The notes: generated from the sequence alone by a model not told the origin. Counted from the stretch's first letter, positions 36,223-50,732 are shown. The stretch is 64,000 bases of DNA from Hybos culiciformis (GCA_964007475.1 OZ023273.1:104716485-104780484), one strand, 5' to 3'. Numbers and translations are program-made.

Positions 36223-39200
36223 CAGACCAAGACACCCCCTATTTTTTTACATTTATACATAGTATCGCTCTGTTAAAATTTCAGCTTTCTACTCCTACAG
36301 AAAGATGGTGCTCAAAGAGCTTTCATATTTGCACTTTTTTGCTATAATCAATACACTAGGTTTTCCTTTTTGTGGTTTATTTTTTTTGCGAATTTGAAAC
36401 AATGCTTTTTCTTAACGCTTTTTTTGTAATAAACTTAGTGAGCTATGAAATTTTTTCAGAATATTCTACTACTTATTAGATTTATGTATTTGTCTATTAC
36501 GTAGTATACCATGCAAGTCTGTAAGAGAGGGTTGTTAATACTTGAACACAAGTTTTTTCAGAAGAATTGTAAGTTTTTCTATATTTTTTATTCATTTTAT
36601 GTCTATTAATAAATTAAAATGTTTTGTAATGTAAGTTAAATTTTTGTTTATTTATTTTTTTTTATTTTGATATTATATTGTTTAAAGAGTAATTTTACAA
36701 TTAATGGATAATGTAATGTTGTGAATAAAGTTCTTCTTCTTCCAATAAATCATCATTATTTCAGAAAATAAAAGAAGAGTGAAATGACTTCAGCAACCCG
36801 TCTGAGTACTTCAGTTTTTCTGATTGGTCCTATGCGTTCGGATTCTTTTTCCACACTAAAACAGTTGCCAACAATAAAACTAGTCCTACAGCGGTTTCAT
36901 CAACATCTAAGAGAAATTAGGTCAATTCGAAATGCCAGTCATAAGACAATTGAAGAAGTAATGGAGGTGTGGCTTAATGCTAATATTCCTACAATGCTTG
37001 TGATCCATGCAATTGAAAAACTTGAAAAAATTCATGGTAAATGGCTGTTATTAAAGAAGAATAAAGGACGTTCTTCAGAATCTGAACTAAAACGACAACT
37101 TGAGTTCAGTAATGTATTAGATTTCCTTTTTGATATTGCCCACGCTGAAAGTTTGAATTTAATAAAAATCAAAGAAGATTGCAATTTCCTAATAGATCAA
37201 CGAAGTAATCGTGAGATGTATTTGGGTAGTGAAGACGAAAAATTTAAAAAAAAGCAAGAGAGAATCGTTCAAAGAAAAAATAAGGAAGAAGAACGAAAAA
37301 GAAAAGCGGCAGAACCAAGGATGGTCGCTTCAACATCAGCTGTTTCTTCATTGAGTGATTCAGAAAATTCCGTTTTCCAAGCAGACAGTGATGAAGACTT
37401 TTTACCTAATGAAAAGAATGTGAAAAAGGTAAAATCTATCCCAGCTACGCAACTATTCACATCTCATTTTACTGGTGCTTTGGATCGCAAGAAAACATCT
37501 GATCGGGAAGCACTTCGTTTGATTGTTCCAGTAGTCGCAGCTTTAGGACATGATCCTCGTACAATTTCTATATCACGAAGTACTATTCAACGATCAAGAA
37601 AAAAAGCTAGAAAAGAATATGCTAGGTCAGTAATGAGTGAATTTAAACCTGACTGTCCTCTAGTCCTTCATTGGGACGGCAAACTTCTGCCTGAATGTTT
37701 TGGATTAGGAAAGGTTGAACGGTTGCCGGTATATGTTTCAGGAGACGGTATTGAAAAACTTCTTGGTGTGCCAAAGTTGAGTGGTGGAGGAACAGCGCAA
37801 AATATAACAACATCTATTTTTACCCTTTTAAAGCAGTGGGATGTAGAGAAAAACATTCAAGCCTTAAGTTTTGTTACTACAAGTGTGAACACTGGTTGCA
37901 TAAGAGGGGCATGCATTAATTTGGAGAAAAAAATTGGCCGAGAACTGTTATGGTTAGCCTGCCGCCATCATGTGATGGAATTAATCTTGGCGAAGGTATT
38001 TAAGTTGTGCTTTGGACCATCATCCTCCCCAGAAATTCCACTCTTCAACAGGTTTAAAAATGTTTGGCAAGGAATTAAATAAACAAACTTTCGGGGGATA
38101 GAACTGAAAGAAGGCACTAACGAGTTCAAAGATTCAACCATAGCATGTCTTTTATCTTTAGATAAATCTGTGATCATTAGAGATGATTATAAAGAAGTAA
38201 TAGAGTTGACATTAGTCATTTTGGGTAATACACCTGAGAAAATGCATTGGAGAGCACCAGGTGCTGTGCACCATGCTCGGTGGATGGCTAAAGTGCTATA
38301 TGCTTTCAAAATCTTTTTGTTTCGAGATCAGCAGGAGGTTTTCCGAATAACTAAAAGGGAAGAAATGCAGCTCCAACGATTTGTACAGTTCAGTGCTCTT
38401 TTGTACAGTAAAGCATGGATGGAAGCTCCTTTTGCTGCTGAAGCTCCTGGAGATGACCTGAACTTGTGGAAAAATTTTAGAAAATATGAGGCAATTGACT
38501 CTGAAATTGGAATAGCAGCAAGAAAAGTTTTAGAAAATCATTTGTGGTATCTTTCAGATGAATTAATTGGTTTCGCCCTATTTTCAAACAAAGTGTCAAC
38601 AACAGAAAAAATAAAAATCATTGCAGGAATGAACAAAGCAGAAGGTTCGCGAAGTGTAAGAGGATCAGAGCAATTAAAAATGTTGAAAGAGGATGCCTGC
38701 CTCGGGGACTTTGCAACAGAAAGAACTTTTGAGCTTTTTTCTCGTTTGAATATTAGTGACTCTTTTCTAACATGTTCACCTGATGAATGGGAGGATAATA
38801 TAAGTTATAGGAATGGCAGAAAACAAGTAAAAGAAATAAGAGTGGTGAATGATACGGCTGAGAGAGGTGTTCAGTTGATTCAAGAATTTAACAAACTTAT
38901 AACAAATGATGAGGACGATAAGCAGTTTCTTTTGCAAGTCGTTGAAGGAAATCGAAAGACCATCCCTACCCAGACAACAAGAAAATCTGTTATTGACAGT
39001 ATTTCAAAGGAAATATAAAAAAGCTGAAAGATCTTTATTTTTAAATTTTTTTACTACAATAACATTGTAAATGTATAAATAAAAACTTAATTTGTTTAAG
39101 TTATCTTGGTTTCATTTTAACTTTTAGTAAACTCCACGACTTAAATTTCTAAAAATGCAATGAAAGTTGAAAGTAAACAGCTCATTGAGCACCATCTTTT

Positions 39201-39278
39201 AGTTTGGGTAAGCGGCTAAAAGTTTGCCAGAATAATAGTATGGGTAGTTGTAAAAAAATGAGGGGGTGTCTTGGTCTG
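36223..39278 (+). mobile_element. Nearly intact 3.06 kb DNA transposon with long terminal inverted repeats
   Basis: Both ends begin CAGACCAAGACACCCCCT and continue into ATTTTTTTACA, with similarity going on more loosely for about 100 bp. A second block, AAAGATGGTGCTCAA then GAGCT, lies inverted near both ends (36,301-36,320 and 39,179-39,203). The element holds one long reading frame in the plus orientation, a possible 5' UTR intron (GTAAGT donor at 36,569, CAG acceptor ending 36,764) and a candidate AATAAA near 39,077. CAG...CTG ends and the transposase residues point to a hAT-like group, but the flanks TTATGCTA and TGTGTAAA do not form an 8-bp duplication. Confidence 0.9.
36784..39018 (+). 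pseudogene. Transposase-like gene broken by one in-frame stop
   Basis: Two open stretches (432 and 282 codons by first ATG) lie in the same frame, separated only by the TAA at 38,080-38,082. The 29 codons after the stop are also clean, so the ancestral protein had about 744 residues. The N-terminal half is helical, with a Lys/Glu-rich probable coiled coil around residues 155-185. The putative catalytic core begins at HWDGKLLPE (Asp298). The conserved second acidic position, which I recall as FDTT in relatives, reads FVTT here (Val364). Then come LLWLACRHHVMEL (Cys393, His395-396) and, after the stop, APGAVHHARWMAKVL (Arg499-Trp500), matching the hAT CxxH and RW signatures. Related proteins are widespread as unnamed ORFs in arthropods and cnidarians. 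Inactive as it stands. Confidence 0.85.
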
Positions 39279-42200
39279 TGTGTAAAAGTTTTTTTTTTTT
39301 CATATGTTTATGAACCACGCTAATGATTAGTGATAAATCTTCAACAACCATAAAAACTTTCATGAAAAATCGAGGAAAATTTGTAAAAACAATTTACTTA
39401 ACGTTAAAAAGACAGAACATAAAAATAAATAAAAAACGAGTTTTTAAAAAAAACTGAGGCCAAGCCGTATGAAAAAGTAGAAAATAAATTTTTTTTCATG
39501 CTCAGAGGTAGACTCAGATTTTTTGATTGGGACATAGAACATAGATGCATAGAAATTTTACATAAGCTTATTTTTTAAACGCTAATGAGTTAGATTTAGG
39601 AAATTTATTATTTTCTAATCAAATTTCATTACAACCCTCTTAAAAGACTTTAAAGAATACATGACCATGTCCATAGCAAATAATGGAAAAATTTGACGAA
39701 TTTTTTTTATTTATTTATTTAATTTATTTAATATAATTTCGTTGTAACCGAAAAAAAAAATTTCGATAAATTAAATTTATGATCAAAATTAGAGGACCCC
39801 TGAAGAAAAGTACCCGAAATAGTTTTATAATATTTTTGAGTAATTTACTTCAACAATATTGAAGATTCTTTCTGAATAAAGTGTTCAAAGGGTATTGTAG
39901 TAGAGTAAAAAGATTTCGATTAATGAGAATAAAGTAGAAAAATGATTAAGGACTAGCATTTATTTTTTTCATGTTAAAAAGAATATGTAAATATCGATGA
40001 TGGGCACTCAAAAATTCGATTTAATGCGCAAACATTTTTTCATCGTTTCCTTCAAATTATGTTCATATTCGAGATCAATAAATAAATCATTTCTTAAGAA
40101 TTTGTATTCAACAATATTTTATCAAACTTTAAATTTAAACCTATATTAATTATTTTCAAGTTTGTAACGCCCACTTTAATTTTATATCTTTTTTATGATA
40201 GGTATTCAAATTTTTATATGTTTATTTACATATATTTATATTTTTAATTCAACTTCGGGAACTTAGGGAACATCATTGGGTTTATGTTTTGAATTTGAAA
40301 TTTATCTAAACTAAAATAATGATTACCTATATTTTGAAAATTTCAAATAGTTCTAAAAGAAATCTTACAAAAATTTTTATTTACATAGAATTAGATACTT
40401 AATTGATATAATTTCGTTTCAATATTATTAAAATGTAAAACTATAATAACAATCACTTTTCCAGTTATTTAACTATATTATTTGAAGCATAATACTGTTG
40501 GTGTTTCAATGCATTTTTAATACTTTTGAGCGCATTTTATAGCATCATAGTAAATTAGCTCCTTCTTTTTTTGGGACTAATAATAAATTTAAACTTTTTT
40601 ATCCGATTTGTCTTTTAAATTCCTTTTTTGTTGTAAAAAAACAGAATAATAAATATGTATATATTGTAAGTTTGCATAATAATATGTGCCAGGTCAATTC
40701 GGTTTCTACTAGTAAAGAATTAAAGGAACCGTTAAAGAGTATATAAATTTTATATTGATGACATCAAACATTCTTTCGCATACCATTTTTATTTTAGTTT
40801 CTGTCTTCTACATTTGAAAAAGGTAGGAATATTGTGTTATAATGAATATAATATTCAGAAGAATAAATTTGCACTAGACTTACCGAACGAATAATTCGTC
40901 AAAAAAAATTTTTTTTTTTAATTGACAATGCGCCCCTGCTTTATGCAAGCCAAGACGACGTCTCATCTATGACATTCTTTTCACAAATTTTTTCTGGCTA
41001 TCTTTAAGCTAGGCCTTCAAAACCTCAAAACGATTAAGAAATACATAACAGACTGATTATTTTTAATAATAACTGATTGTGCTACGTTTGATTAAATATT
41101 GAAGTAGCTCATCAGCTTACTTTTGAAAATTATTTTATTCATTAACATTAAGTGTTATTTTATATGGGTATCCGCAAGTTTATTCGAACTGAGGCATTTT
41201 ATATTTTGTTTTTAAGTTTCTGGGCAAATATTTGTTATAATAATATAAATCGGATTCGAATGGTTTTCAATTTCTAGATTTTTTTTCCCTAAAAAAGACA
41301 TTTTCAATAAAATATATTTCAATTCAAAAGATAATCTGAAAAACTATATTAACAAACAAAAAGAAAACTTTTAGTTTCGAAAGAATTTAGAATTTGGAAC
41401 AGCAAAAGAAAAGTGAATATATTATTTTATCTCCCTGTGTAATTGGTTGTCAAATTCGAACTTCTTATGATATGATAGTATATGGTTATTTTTCTAACCT
41501 TGAAACCAATTCAATTATTGATAAATCTTTTTGATAAAGACTGAAAAATAAAATAACATTCTTTTAATGCAACTACTTTTATTTTATTATTATTGTTTTG
41601 AACATCCTCTTAGATTGCATTTTTAATGGTGCCCCATATACTTTATACACGTATGTATAAATATACATATTTTTACATTCTATTTTTTATTCCATTCATT
41701 ATTTCCTTTTTTCTTTGAATGAAATCAAATCTTATGTTAATTTCATAAATAACGTAGAAATTTTTCAATTTCATTTAACAGCATATTATAATTGTATAAT
41801 TGAACCTTAAGCCTTAAGAAACTGTGATCATGAAGACATGATTTGATGAATATTAGAATTTTTGTGTTGGAAACATTATGTAAGGTTTTTATTTAATTAT
41901 CGTTTTATTTAAAAGAATTTAATTATATTCATAATCTATTCTTTAAAAAAAAAACTACCTAGGGCTAACGCACCACATATTTTTATAATGTATTATATAT
42001 GGTATAAATGTTTTTCTATTGTTTTTGTAATAAAAACTTAAATCCGTCATAAAGTTTCATGTCAAAAATATATAGACTATTATAACTATCAATATTAACA
42101 ATATCTTTGAAAGTGTTATTTTCACAATCACTTTTAGTTAAATGGAAAAATGAATCAAATTCGTATACCCTGATAAATTTAAATCAAATAGAAGACATAC

Positions 42201-45200
42201 AATATGGCGTACAATAACAATATCAATATATGAACGCCAGTCTATCCGGACGCATATATGATATACAACTTATTAAAACATTATCCCAACTATGACAAGA
42301 AAGCTTTATGCCTCATAATAGAAAAATATATTATTTACTATCAAGTAATAAATATAATATCAAAAGCCAAACTGAGTCAACCCGATATTATTTCACGTAA
42401 TATTAAAAGATCACGAAATGGATAAAACTGTCTTGAATGAACAGTTTTTTGTTAATTTTATTTTATATGACTATTTTTTTTAAGCTTTTGCAATATCACC
42501 TAATAAATTTTATTGGAATTAATCCAATAATAATGGTGCCAGCCAAGTAAGAGTAAATATTTGGTTTTCTTTTGGCTCTTTAAATATACAGGAAAAAAGG
42601 AAAATCCTTTTATAAAATAAAATAAAAAAAAAATTTCGGTGAAAACTGATAAAGTTTTTTTCTTTTCTTTTTTTTTTTTGGGTTTTTGTTTCAAGTGATT
42701 TATAAAAACCTGCTAAGGTTATGATATGATTATTTAGCTTTCCAAATAAAAATTTTTTTATTTAATTTTCTGAAAATTTTATGTGCATGTTTCTCGCATT
42801 AGAGTGTTATTAAATGAAAGATAAAAATCATTGAAATAATGAAATTAATAATTATTGAATTAATATGAATATTAATTATTTTTAAATTTAGCAATCATTA
42901 TTTTGAAAATTAAGGCTATTCCCATCTAGCAAATTAGCTCTATAAGAGAATACGACTCTTTTAGTAGAAAGCTTATATATATTCTAGTAACTATCTATTA
43001 GTTAGCACGAATCCTTTTACTAGAATCTTATACAGCTTATGAATGGTATAACACTTATTTACAAGAATAATCTGCTAGTTAGGTTATATAGTTATTAACC
43101 ATTCTTGGAAAGTAGATATGATTTTTAAACTTTTCTGCTATTACACCGTTTAAAGGCTGGTTTCAAATTTACTTAAATTAAATGTTATAATATAAGAATT
43201 TACATTTAATTTTCATTGATCTTTCTCTATCTGCGATTCACTTTACACACTTGGGCTATCAATACTATCGTTCGTTAATTTTACTCTTATATTTAAATTG
43301 AATATTGTCAAAGGCACATATAGACATGTATACTCAACAAGTTTAAAAAAGAACTCAAATAAGTTTTTCTTAAAACCTATAGTAAATTAAGAAAAATAAA
43401 TTAATTAATGTCATCAATAACTTTAAAATTAAGATAAAGTTTTTGTTACACTGAGTTTTAAGTGTAAAAAAAATTTTAGTTAACGGAGTTAAAAATAATA
43501 AATATTTATAAACTTTTTTTGGCGTCAAAATTCAGATAGTTAATTTTTATCCATATTTTTATTTTGTATCTATTATTATTTTATCAGTTTAAAAAAAAAA
43601 TCAACATTTACTATTTATTTTCTAAATGAATTAATTGAGCTAAATTGATTCTCTTGATTTTCAGCAAAAGTATGTCTCTAATCCCTGTGTTCACATAAAT
43701 GAATTAAAAAAGTTTTGAATAAAATTTTTTTTAACTAAAATTAAAAAAAAAAAAATAACATCGAATAATTCGTAACTTTTTTTTTTATTTATAGATTAAA
43801 AAGTGGAAAACTTTTCAATTGCACAATTAAAGCATTTTTTATATATATTTTTTTTTGGTCCAAAATTGTGGACAAAAATACTTTTTCATTTGATTTGATT
43901 GGTTTTTCAAGCTCTTTAGTTTTACATGATGTTCAAAAACAATAAAAAAAAATATATATATATAAAAAAATGAAAATAAACGTAAAAATTGAAATTCACC
44001 TTTTTTGGTTTCATTTATTTTTTGGGATTTTTCATATAGCTGCTACAAAACTTTGTTATTAGATTTTCTATATTTTGTTTTTTCTTTTTTTCTGATTTTG
44101 TATAAAAGTTTATATTTTTTATTTGTTACATTTTTAATACTTGATTGATTTTGACCATTATTTTAATATTTAAATTCAATCGAACATATTGTTTTTGATT
44201 TAGTTCGAATTTCAAAAGAAGATATATGTGTGTTCTATCTTTGAAAATGTAGCCCAACTTTACACTTTTAAATAACAAAAATGATTTTATTTTTCATTTT
44301 CTATTTTTTTGGGGAAACCAAAAAAAAAAGTTTTTAAAAATTACAAAGTTTTAATTAAATTACGATACAGAAAAAAAAATAGTTATTCCTATTGAATATA
44401 TATTTCATTTGTAGATATAGGTGCTTCATTAATTTACATATGTATAAATATAAATGATTGAAACAATGTTCCGATATGTCAATATAGTTTTTATTTTTCT
44501 AACTATATACATTTTTATTACAAGAAACTAATATATATCCGATATAAAGCTTTAATGAACATTATTATTAAAGTGTAAAAGTGTTTAATGAACATTATTA
44601 AAAAGGAAAAGTTCATTTACAAAAAAAAAAATTATAATTATATTCACTATTTTACATCTTTTATAACATTTTTAATTTATATTCAATTAATAAAAAGCTT
44701 AATTTATTTAAGTTTTCCAGTATCCCTGAGTCAAAATAAAATTTAATATCCTTTAGTTATATATATTTTCAACGACTTTTCAAGGTGCTAAAAACTCTTC
44801 ACTAACAAAGAAGTTAAAATGGGATATTATTAAAAGAAGGAAAAATCTTTTGAATAGACATTTTGCTGAAAAACTGAATTATTATAACTTCACATCGCTA
44901 TCTTGTTTACGAGTTAAATAAAGGGATTAATGAAATAGTTTTTTTTTTACAGAATTTTCTTAAATCAATATATACATTATATTCTATGATTACATGTACA
45001 TATAGTCATAAAATGTGTATATACATAAAAGTTCAAACAATTTTAACATTTCGGGACTGTCTATTTTTATGAAGTAAAAATTTCAATAAAACATAATAAA
45101 ATATGACTGAAATCAAGCCTTCAAAATAATTCCTAACATACAAACAACTTTAATAGTTGACAGTACCTAATTACTTCAATATGACAATGAATAATTATGT

Positions 45201-46450
45201 GACTATAATGTTTGTAGTTTGAGTCAAATTCGTTAATAATTACGGCGCTGCATAGCTCAATTAAACTTATTTTGGGTTAATTTATTAGTGCAAGGCTCAT
45301 TGTTTCCAACTTCATGTTTCTGCAGTGTTGTGAAGTCAAAGTAAACAGTCAAATAAAACAAACTACTTTGGATTATATAAAAAAAATAAAAATTAAGAAA
45401 GGAAATTATTAATTTCATTAAAAAATTTTTAAAAGAAAATCAAAAATAAAAAAAAGTACACAGATCGGAAACTGCGTCTATTGAAGTTTTGTAAAATTTG
45501 ATTAAAAAAAAAAATTGTTTTATCAAAAAGAATTTATCTTAATTTTCATGTATTTAGCTAAAAAATGTTATCTACCATTTCCAGAATATATACCCTTAAG
45601 CTGTGAAAATTTTCACAAAAATAAGAAAAAAAAGAAAGAAGGAAATCATAATAAAACTATCTATCGTGCAAAAGCTGTACTTGACTTTTCTTTTGATAAA
45701 TAAAAAGGAATAAACAAAAGAAAATGTTTAAAAGATGATTAAGCTGAAGCATACTTTAATTTTAACTCTCTATCTATCTATAAATATAAAATAAGAAGAG
45801 GAAGAAGAAAAAAAAAACAAAAACTGAATATCTCTTCTTTTTATGTTGAATAGAAAATTGTACATAAAACTTTATATCTAGAAAAATATCTTTGATAAAG
45901 ATTTCTAGCTTTTTGTAAGAAGAGCCTTTTATAATTAAAACCATTAGGTAATGTCTTAACTTCTATAATTATTTTTAATTATTACTTTTTGTATATAAAA
46001 TGCAGTAAGAAACAATAGTATCTTAAATGAAATTGAACTAAATCCAACAGGATGATTTTTAAATTATTATAAAAAAATTAAATTTTTTGGGTAATTTATC
46101 TATTAAAAATATTGAAAGCCTAGGTAAAATAATCTCTCTTGGCATGAAATTTAAGCTGTTTATCAACGTAATGTTCTGTTTAAGGTGCAATGTTTTTTCA
46201 CGGCTTTGATGAATTTTTGAATAATACATAGTTTTGCACAATATTTGGTGCCACATTAATTGTTATTTTAAATACAGATGAACTAAATGCTCACTCACTA
46301 CTGTTGTAAACTTCTCAAGGGTTCTTATTTAAAATTTCCAATATTATTAATAATTTTATTTCTTTTTCATTTTAATATTATTCGTTGAACAAATTATGAT
46401 TTTTATTTATTTAATAAGAATTTATCTTGCATTATAAATTATAACTTTAC
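39279..46450. other. Seven kilobases of A/T-rich DNA without recognisable genes
   Basis: Low-complexity sequence and homopolymers. A short less A/T-rich island at about 40,925-41,035 (GCGCCCCTGCTTTATGCAAG and following) has frames broken by stops and is not identified; it may be an old repeat or pseudogene. Confidence 0.45.
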
Positions 46451-46508
46451 CTGTCTGAATATCTCAACTCAATGTGATGTTCATGGATGCATTGATTGTA
46501 CACAGGTA
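46451..46508 (-). other. Weak candidate exon (58 nt)
   Basis: Minus strand: acceptor ATATTTTCAAG, 58 bases, then donor CAG followed by GTAAAG. One frame is open (PVYNQCIHEHHIELRYSD) and leaves two bases, which would join in phase with the TEDMRNISEK frame of the 24.6 kb exon, with HPS3 nested in the intron between them. The acceptor lacks a strong pyrimidine tract and the block is short, so this may be chance. Confidence 0.2.
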
Positions 46509-49500
46509 CTTGAAAATATATGTATATACACAAGATTATTATGTCTAAGAATAATTTTACTTATTACCATAATGTTATATTAAAATATGAAATCAATGAC
46601 ACTTGAGTACTTATTCTTATATATCTGCATATGACGTACATTATGTTGAAAAATACAATTATTATGTTTATTATTATTAATAATATAATAAACAGAAGAT
46701 ATTTTTATTTTAACTTCATATATATGTACATTTTATTGATGTATTCATATAAAGGCATTATCAATTCATTAGTTAGACAATTGATTTTCATATATTAAAA
46801 TAAATACACACATTCCTATTTATATTTAAATACATACCATTTATATTAAATTTATTATTATTACTATTATTATTTATTAATTTACAAATAATCATAAAAT
46901 GTAATGATTAAGAAATATTGAAGTTTCTTCAAAATTTTATCTATGTACTATATATAAAAGCTATAGAACATTTTAAAATCTCTCCTTATTATCATTATTA
47001 TTGTATATTATAATTTTATAATAAACATATAGAATTATGTTATGTATTTGTAATCTGAAAACCTAATTAAAAATTTAGCATATAAATAAAGTCAAAATGA
47101 TCATAGAAGAATATTACGATATTATTACGATGATATTGATATTGATATAAAGATTTAATATGATGGAATTTATATTTTAAAATTAAAATAATCTGAACAT
47201 GTTTTGTAAATGTACATCAAATATGCATATAGAGTATTGTACACATTTTATATTTTAACATAAATTTCAGAATTATAAATTGTTTGCCAAAAATATTTAT
47301 ATATACATGTTGTGTGGATTAATAAAGAGACCAAAAAAAAATTGCTAACTTAGAGGATTATTTTTTTTAATATCGAATGCCAATTTTAAGTCAAAGTATT
47401 GAATTTCTTGACTGCTTTTAACTAAATTTAAATTATAAATTAGGTATACGACAAATTTGAATGCTTAATCTTGTCAAATGAAAATTGGTGCCGTTTTCAT
47501 CGTAGCCGTTTAATCTAAATTATTACATTTAATTATTTTTTTATAATCATGAAAGTTTTTAATTTCGTTCATAGAATTTCAAAAGAATAATTTATTGAAC
47601 ATTACTTTATCATTTTGTATTCACACACTTTTAGAAGTTTCAGAAAGGTTCTGTATTATAATTTTTAATTTAAAAAAAAAATACTTTCGTCGGCTAACAT
47701 AGTTTTAGTCTCTATGTGGAGTAATATTTATCATCGATCTCACTATAAGCTTAACAAAATGCAAGTAAACAAAAAAAAAACAATTTTTGATTAGTTCCAA
47801 AATATTATATCTTTAAGTGTTAAACTATAAAGACTAATGATGTTATTTAAAATGAAAATACATTTTTGAAAGCATAATCGGAATCATAAAATATGAATAA
47901 TAAATGATTTAGATTTCAAACTTTGTTAAAAAAAAATAAATAAATAGAAAAATATACATATTTATATAAAAAAATTTATGATGCTAGTCAATATATGCAA
48001 ACATGTATCTCTAAAACAGTCAGTTTCTATTCTAATAAATATTATTATATGAACTTTATACATTATATACAGAGTTAGATGCATTTCCATATCATTTTTA
48101 TTATTATTATTATTATCATTATTATTAGTATTACTACATATATTATTTTATATTAAAAGATCAAAAATAAAATTAATATAATCGCCTTTCAAATAGCATA
48201 CAATTTTATAAATTCAGTAATCAGGATAACCTAACAACTAAAATGACATGATGTTTGTGGTATAATCTAGAAGTTATTGCTGAAGTGTACACTAAAAATT
48301 AATATTTGTTATAGTTATGAATTATATATGCATTATCAAAAATCTTAAATATTTGACTTATACATACTTTGTTTATATAAAATATGAACATCTTTTTTTG
48401 CAAAATGAGCTTCATTTTAAAAATTCGAATTTCGTAATTTATGCGTTTTACAATAGCTTTCTTAAGCTTATCAACAACCTCTTAAAATAATAAATTTTAA
48501 ATAAAACTACAGAGTTTTCCGTATATTTTTTTTTTATTAAATTATTGTGGTATTTGTAAAATATTTATACTAATTTACGTTAATATGGTTTTTATATAGT
48601 TTATATAAATCAAAAATATCAGGAAGCATTTTAAACATGCTTTGAAATGTTCATAATACCCAAACCGAATGAACTTAATTTTGGCAATGAATAATGTTAA
48701 AGTATAATAATATTACAAAGAGATATATATTTTTTTTTGTGGAAGTGAAACTAACAGACTAACATATTGTGCCCTCGTGTATTTTAAATGTTTATTTTTT
48801 CTTTATTATATAAATGAGAAAATTTTCCTAAAAACGTTTTGATAGAGGCTTTATATATAGATTTGTATTTCGATTTTATTGAATGATTGATATTCTAATG
48901 AATTTTAATTTAATACAACCAAAAATTATTATTAAAGCGAATATTTTTGATTTATTGGGTCATTAATGAAAAAACTTATTGGTATTAAAACATTTTTAAA
49001 TTCAATATTTAAATTTTATTTGGATTTTAAGTCTAATTATTAAAGTAATCCGTGTAAAATTTTTTATTAATTTTTTTTTTAATTAAGTAATAAAGTTTAT
49101 TTCAAAAGACGAAATGAGCTATATTAAAAATACATTTTATAAAAACAATGCTTTTCTTGCGCACTTAGTATAAAAGTGATATTGCATTCTCATCGGGTTC
49201 AGAACTATATTAAAAGTTTCAGAGCTGTCGGAAAATGGCCTAAAATTTGATTAGAAAATTTCGCGGACAGACAAACAAACAGACAAGAAAATGACTTAAG
49301 AAAAACATTGTAAAAAAAGTATAATAATATGTATTTTTTGAACGATATTATTTGTTTTTTTATCGTATTTTCGATTAGCTATCCCTATCCTAAAACTTAT
49401 ATCCAGACTTATATCCAGGGAATATATTTTCTTTTCATTCTTAAGCAGTAGCATCATTTATGCCAAATATAAAACTGTCTATAAATACAATTTATATGAT

Positions 49501-50724
49501 ATGATAATTAATTTTTGTGTCAAATTCAATTTTATCCTTATCCTATGATTGAATAAAAATAATCAAGTCCACAGAAATTTATTCTTCTTATGAAAATTAA
49601 TTTACTTCATTTTCAAAATATAAGAGAAAACAGCACGAATAATTTTCACTCAAATTTATTTCAGCATTGAATATATTATTTATTTTTCTCCTGTGCTAAG
49701 TTTTATATTTCCCCTATTTTACCTGTTTGTTTCTTCTTTTAATCATTTTGGTTAAAAATGTCCTTGTTTCGTTTTCAAAAAAGATGTACAAAATTTGCGC
49801 ATGACCAAAGCTTCTAAATAGCTGAATACATATCGTTCAATATTCGGGTAAAGCTATATTTTCGGTTATAGATATAATTACTTGGGAAATTAATAAGTTT
49901 GCTTTATAAAAACAAGAAAATGCATTTTCAGTATAAAATTGGCTGCCGGGACGAAAAATATATTATTTCCTGATTTATTTTTATTATCATTTTACGTGAT
50001 TTATTTTTTTTTTTAAGTAGGCATTATTTGAAGATAAGACAAGAATTAAATTTGCATCTTTACATATGTGCAAATCTTGTTTCATAACCATTTCATTAAT
50101 TTTGGAAAGTCATGGAATGATAAATTGGGAGACTCTACTACAGATACTATACTACAGATAACTAAATTGGATATTGTAATAAGAGCAGCAACTTCTACGA
50201 TGTGCATATTATCTATCCACCTTTATAATGGAATTTTACTGCTTAATTTTTTATTTAAGTATGTCGAACTTTTATTTCAATTTCTATAAATTTTCTAAAC
50301 AAACTTTTAAAAAATATTAAAGGACTTAATCTATATAAAACGCAATATCATTTATAAAAGACTTGTTTTTACTTATCATCACTGAAAAAAAAACTCGTTG
50401 GAAAGTTAGCTATAAGTACTAACCGTAAAATTATTACTAAAGCTGCAATATTTTCAGACAGTAAGTGCTGAAAATCTTGCATTTATTATTAAAACTATAA
50501 TAACTCGTCCAAAAATATATAGCAAATGAATTGTTTTTTCTAGCGAAAAATAAAGAGAAAGTAAAATTTTTTTATACACCATGAGTTTCTCAAATATTTA
50601 TGACAAATATTGCTATAGTCATTAGAAGAGATATATTAAAAAGTAAAACTATTAGCTATTTTGCCTTGCTACGAAAAAATAGCAAATTTTGATAACGTAA
50701 TTCACAAGTTCGATTTGAACTATA
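46509..50724. other. A/T-rich stretch without recognisable genes
   Basis: Includes an ATT/TTA microsatellite around 48,096-48,134. At 49,258-49,300 a GCGGACAGACAAACAAACAG tract resembles tails of arthropod repeats but has no definable ends. Confidence 0.45.
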
Positions 50725-50732
50725 TTCATAGC

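Noticed and set aside
35873..39340. TGATTAGTGATAAAT on both sides of the 3 kb transposon (about 35,874 and 39,325)
   Set aside because: Too far from the element ends (about 350 and 50 bp) to be a target-site duplication; may be chance or an older repeat.
40925..41035. Less A/T-rich island considered as an exon or transposase fragment
   Set aside because: All frames contain stops, splice sites are poor and no family is recognised.
49258..49300. GCGGACAGACAAACAAACAG tract
   Set aside because: Similar tracts end some arthropod repeats, but without termini or a second copy here no element can be defined.
49730..49830. Minus-strand open stretch (containing LFRSFGHAQILYIFFENE) ending CAG then GTAAAA
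   Set aside because: Phase does not fit the neighbouring exon candidates, the product is unrecognised, and open stretches of this size are expected occasionally.
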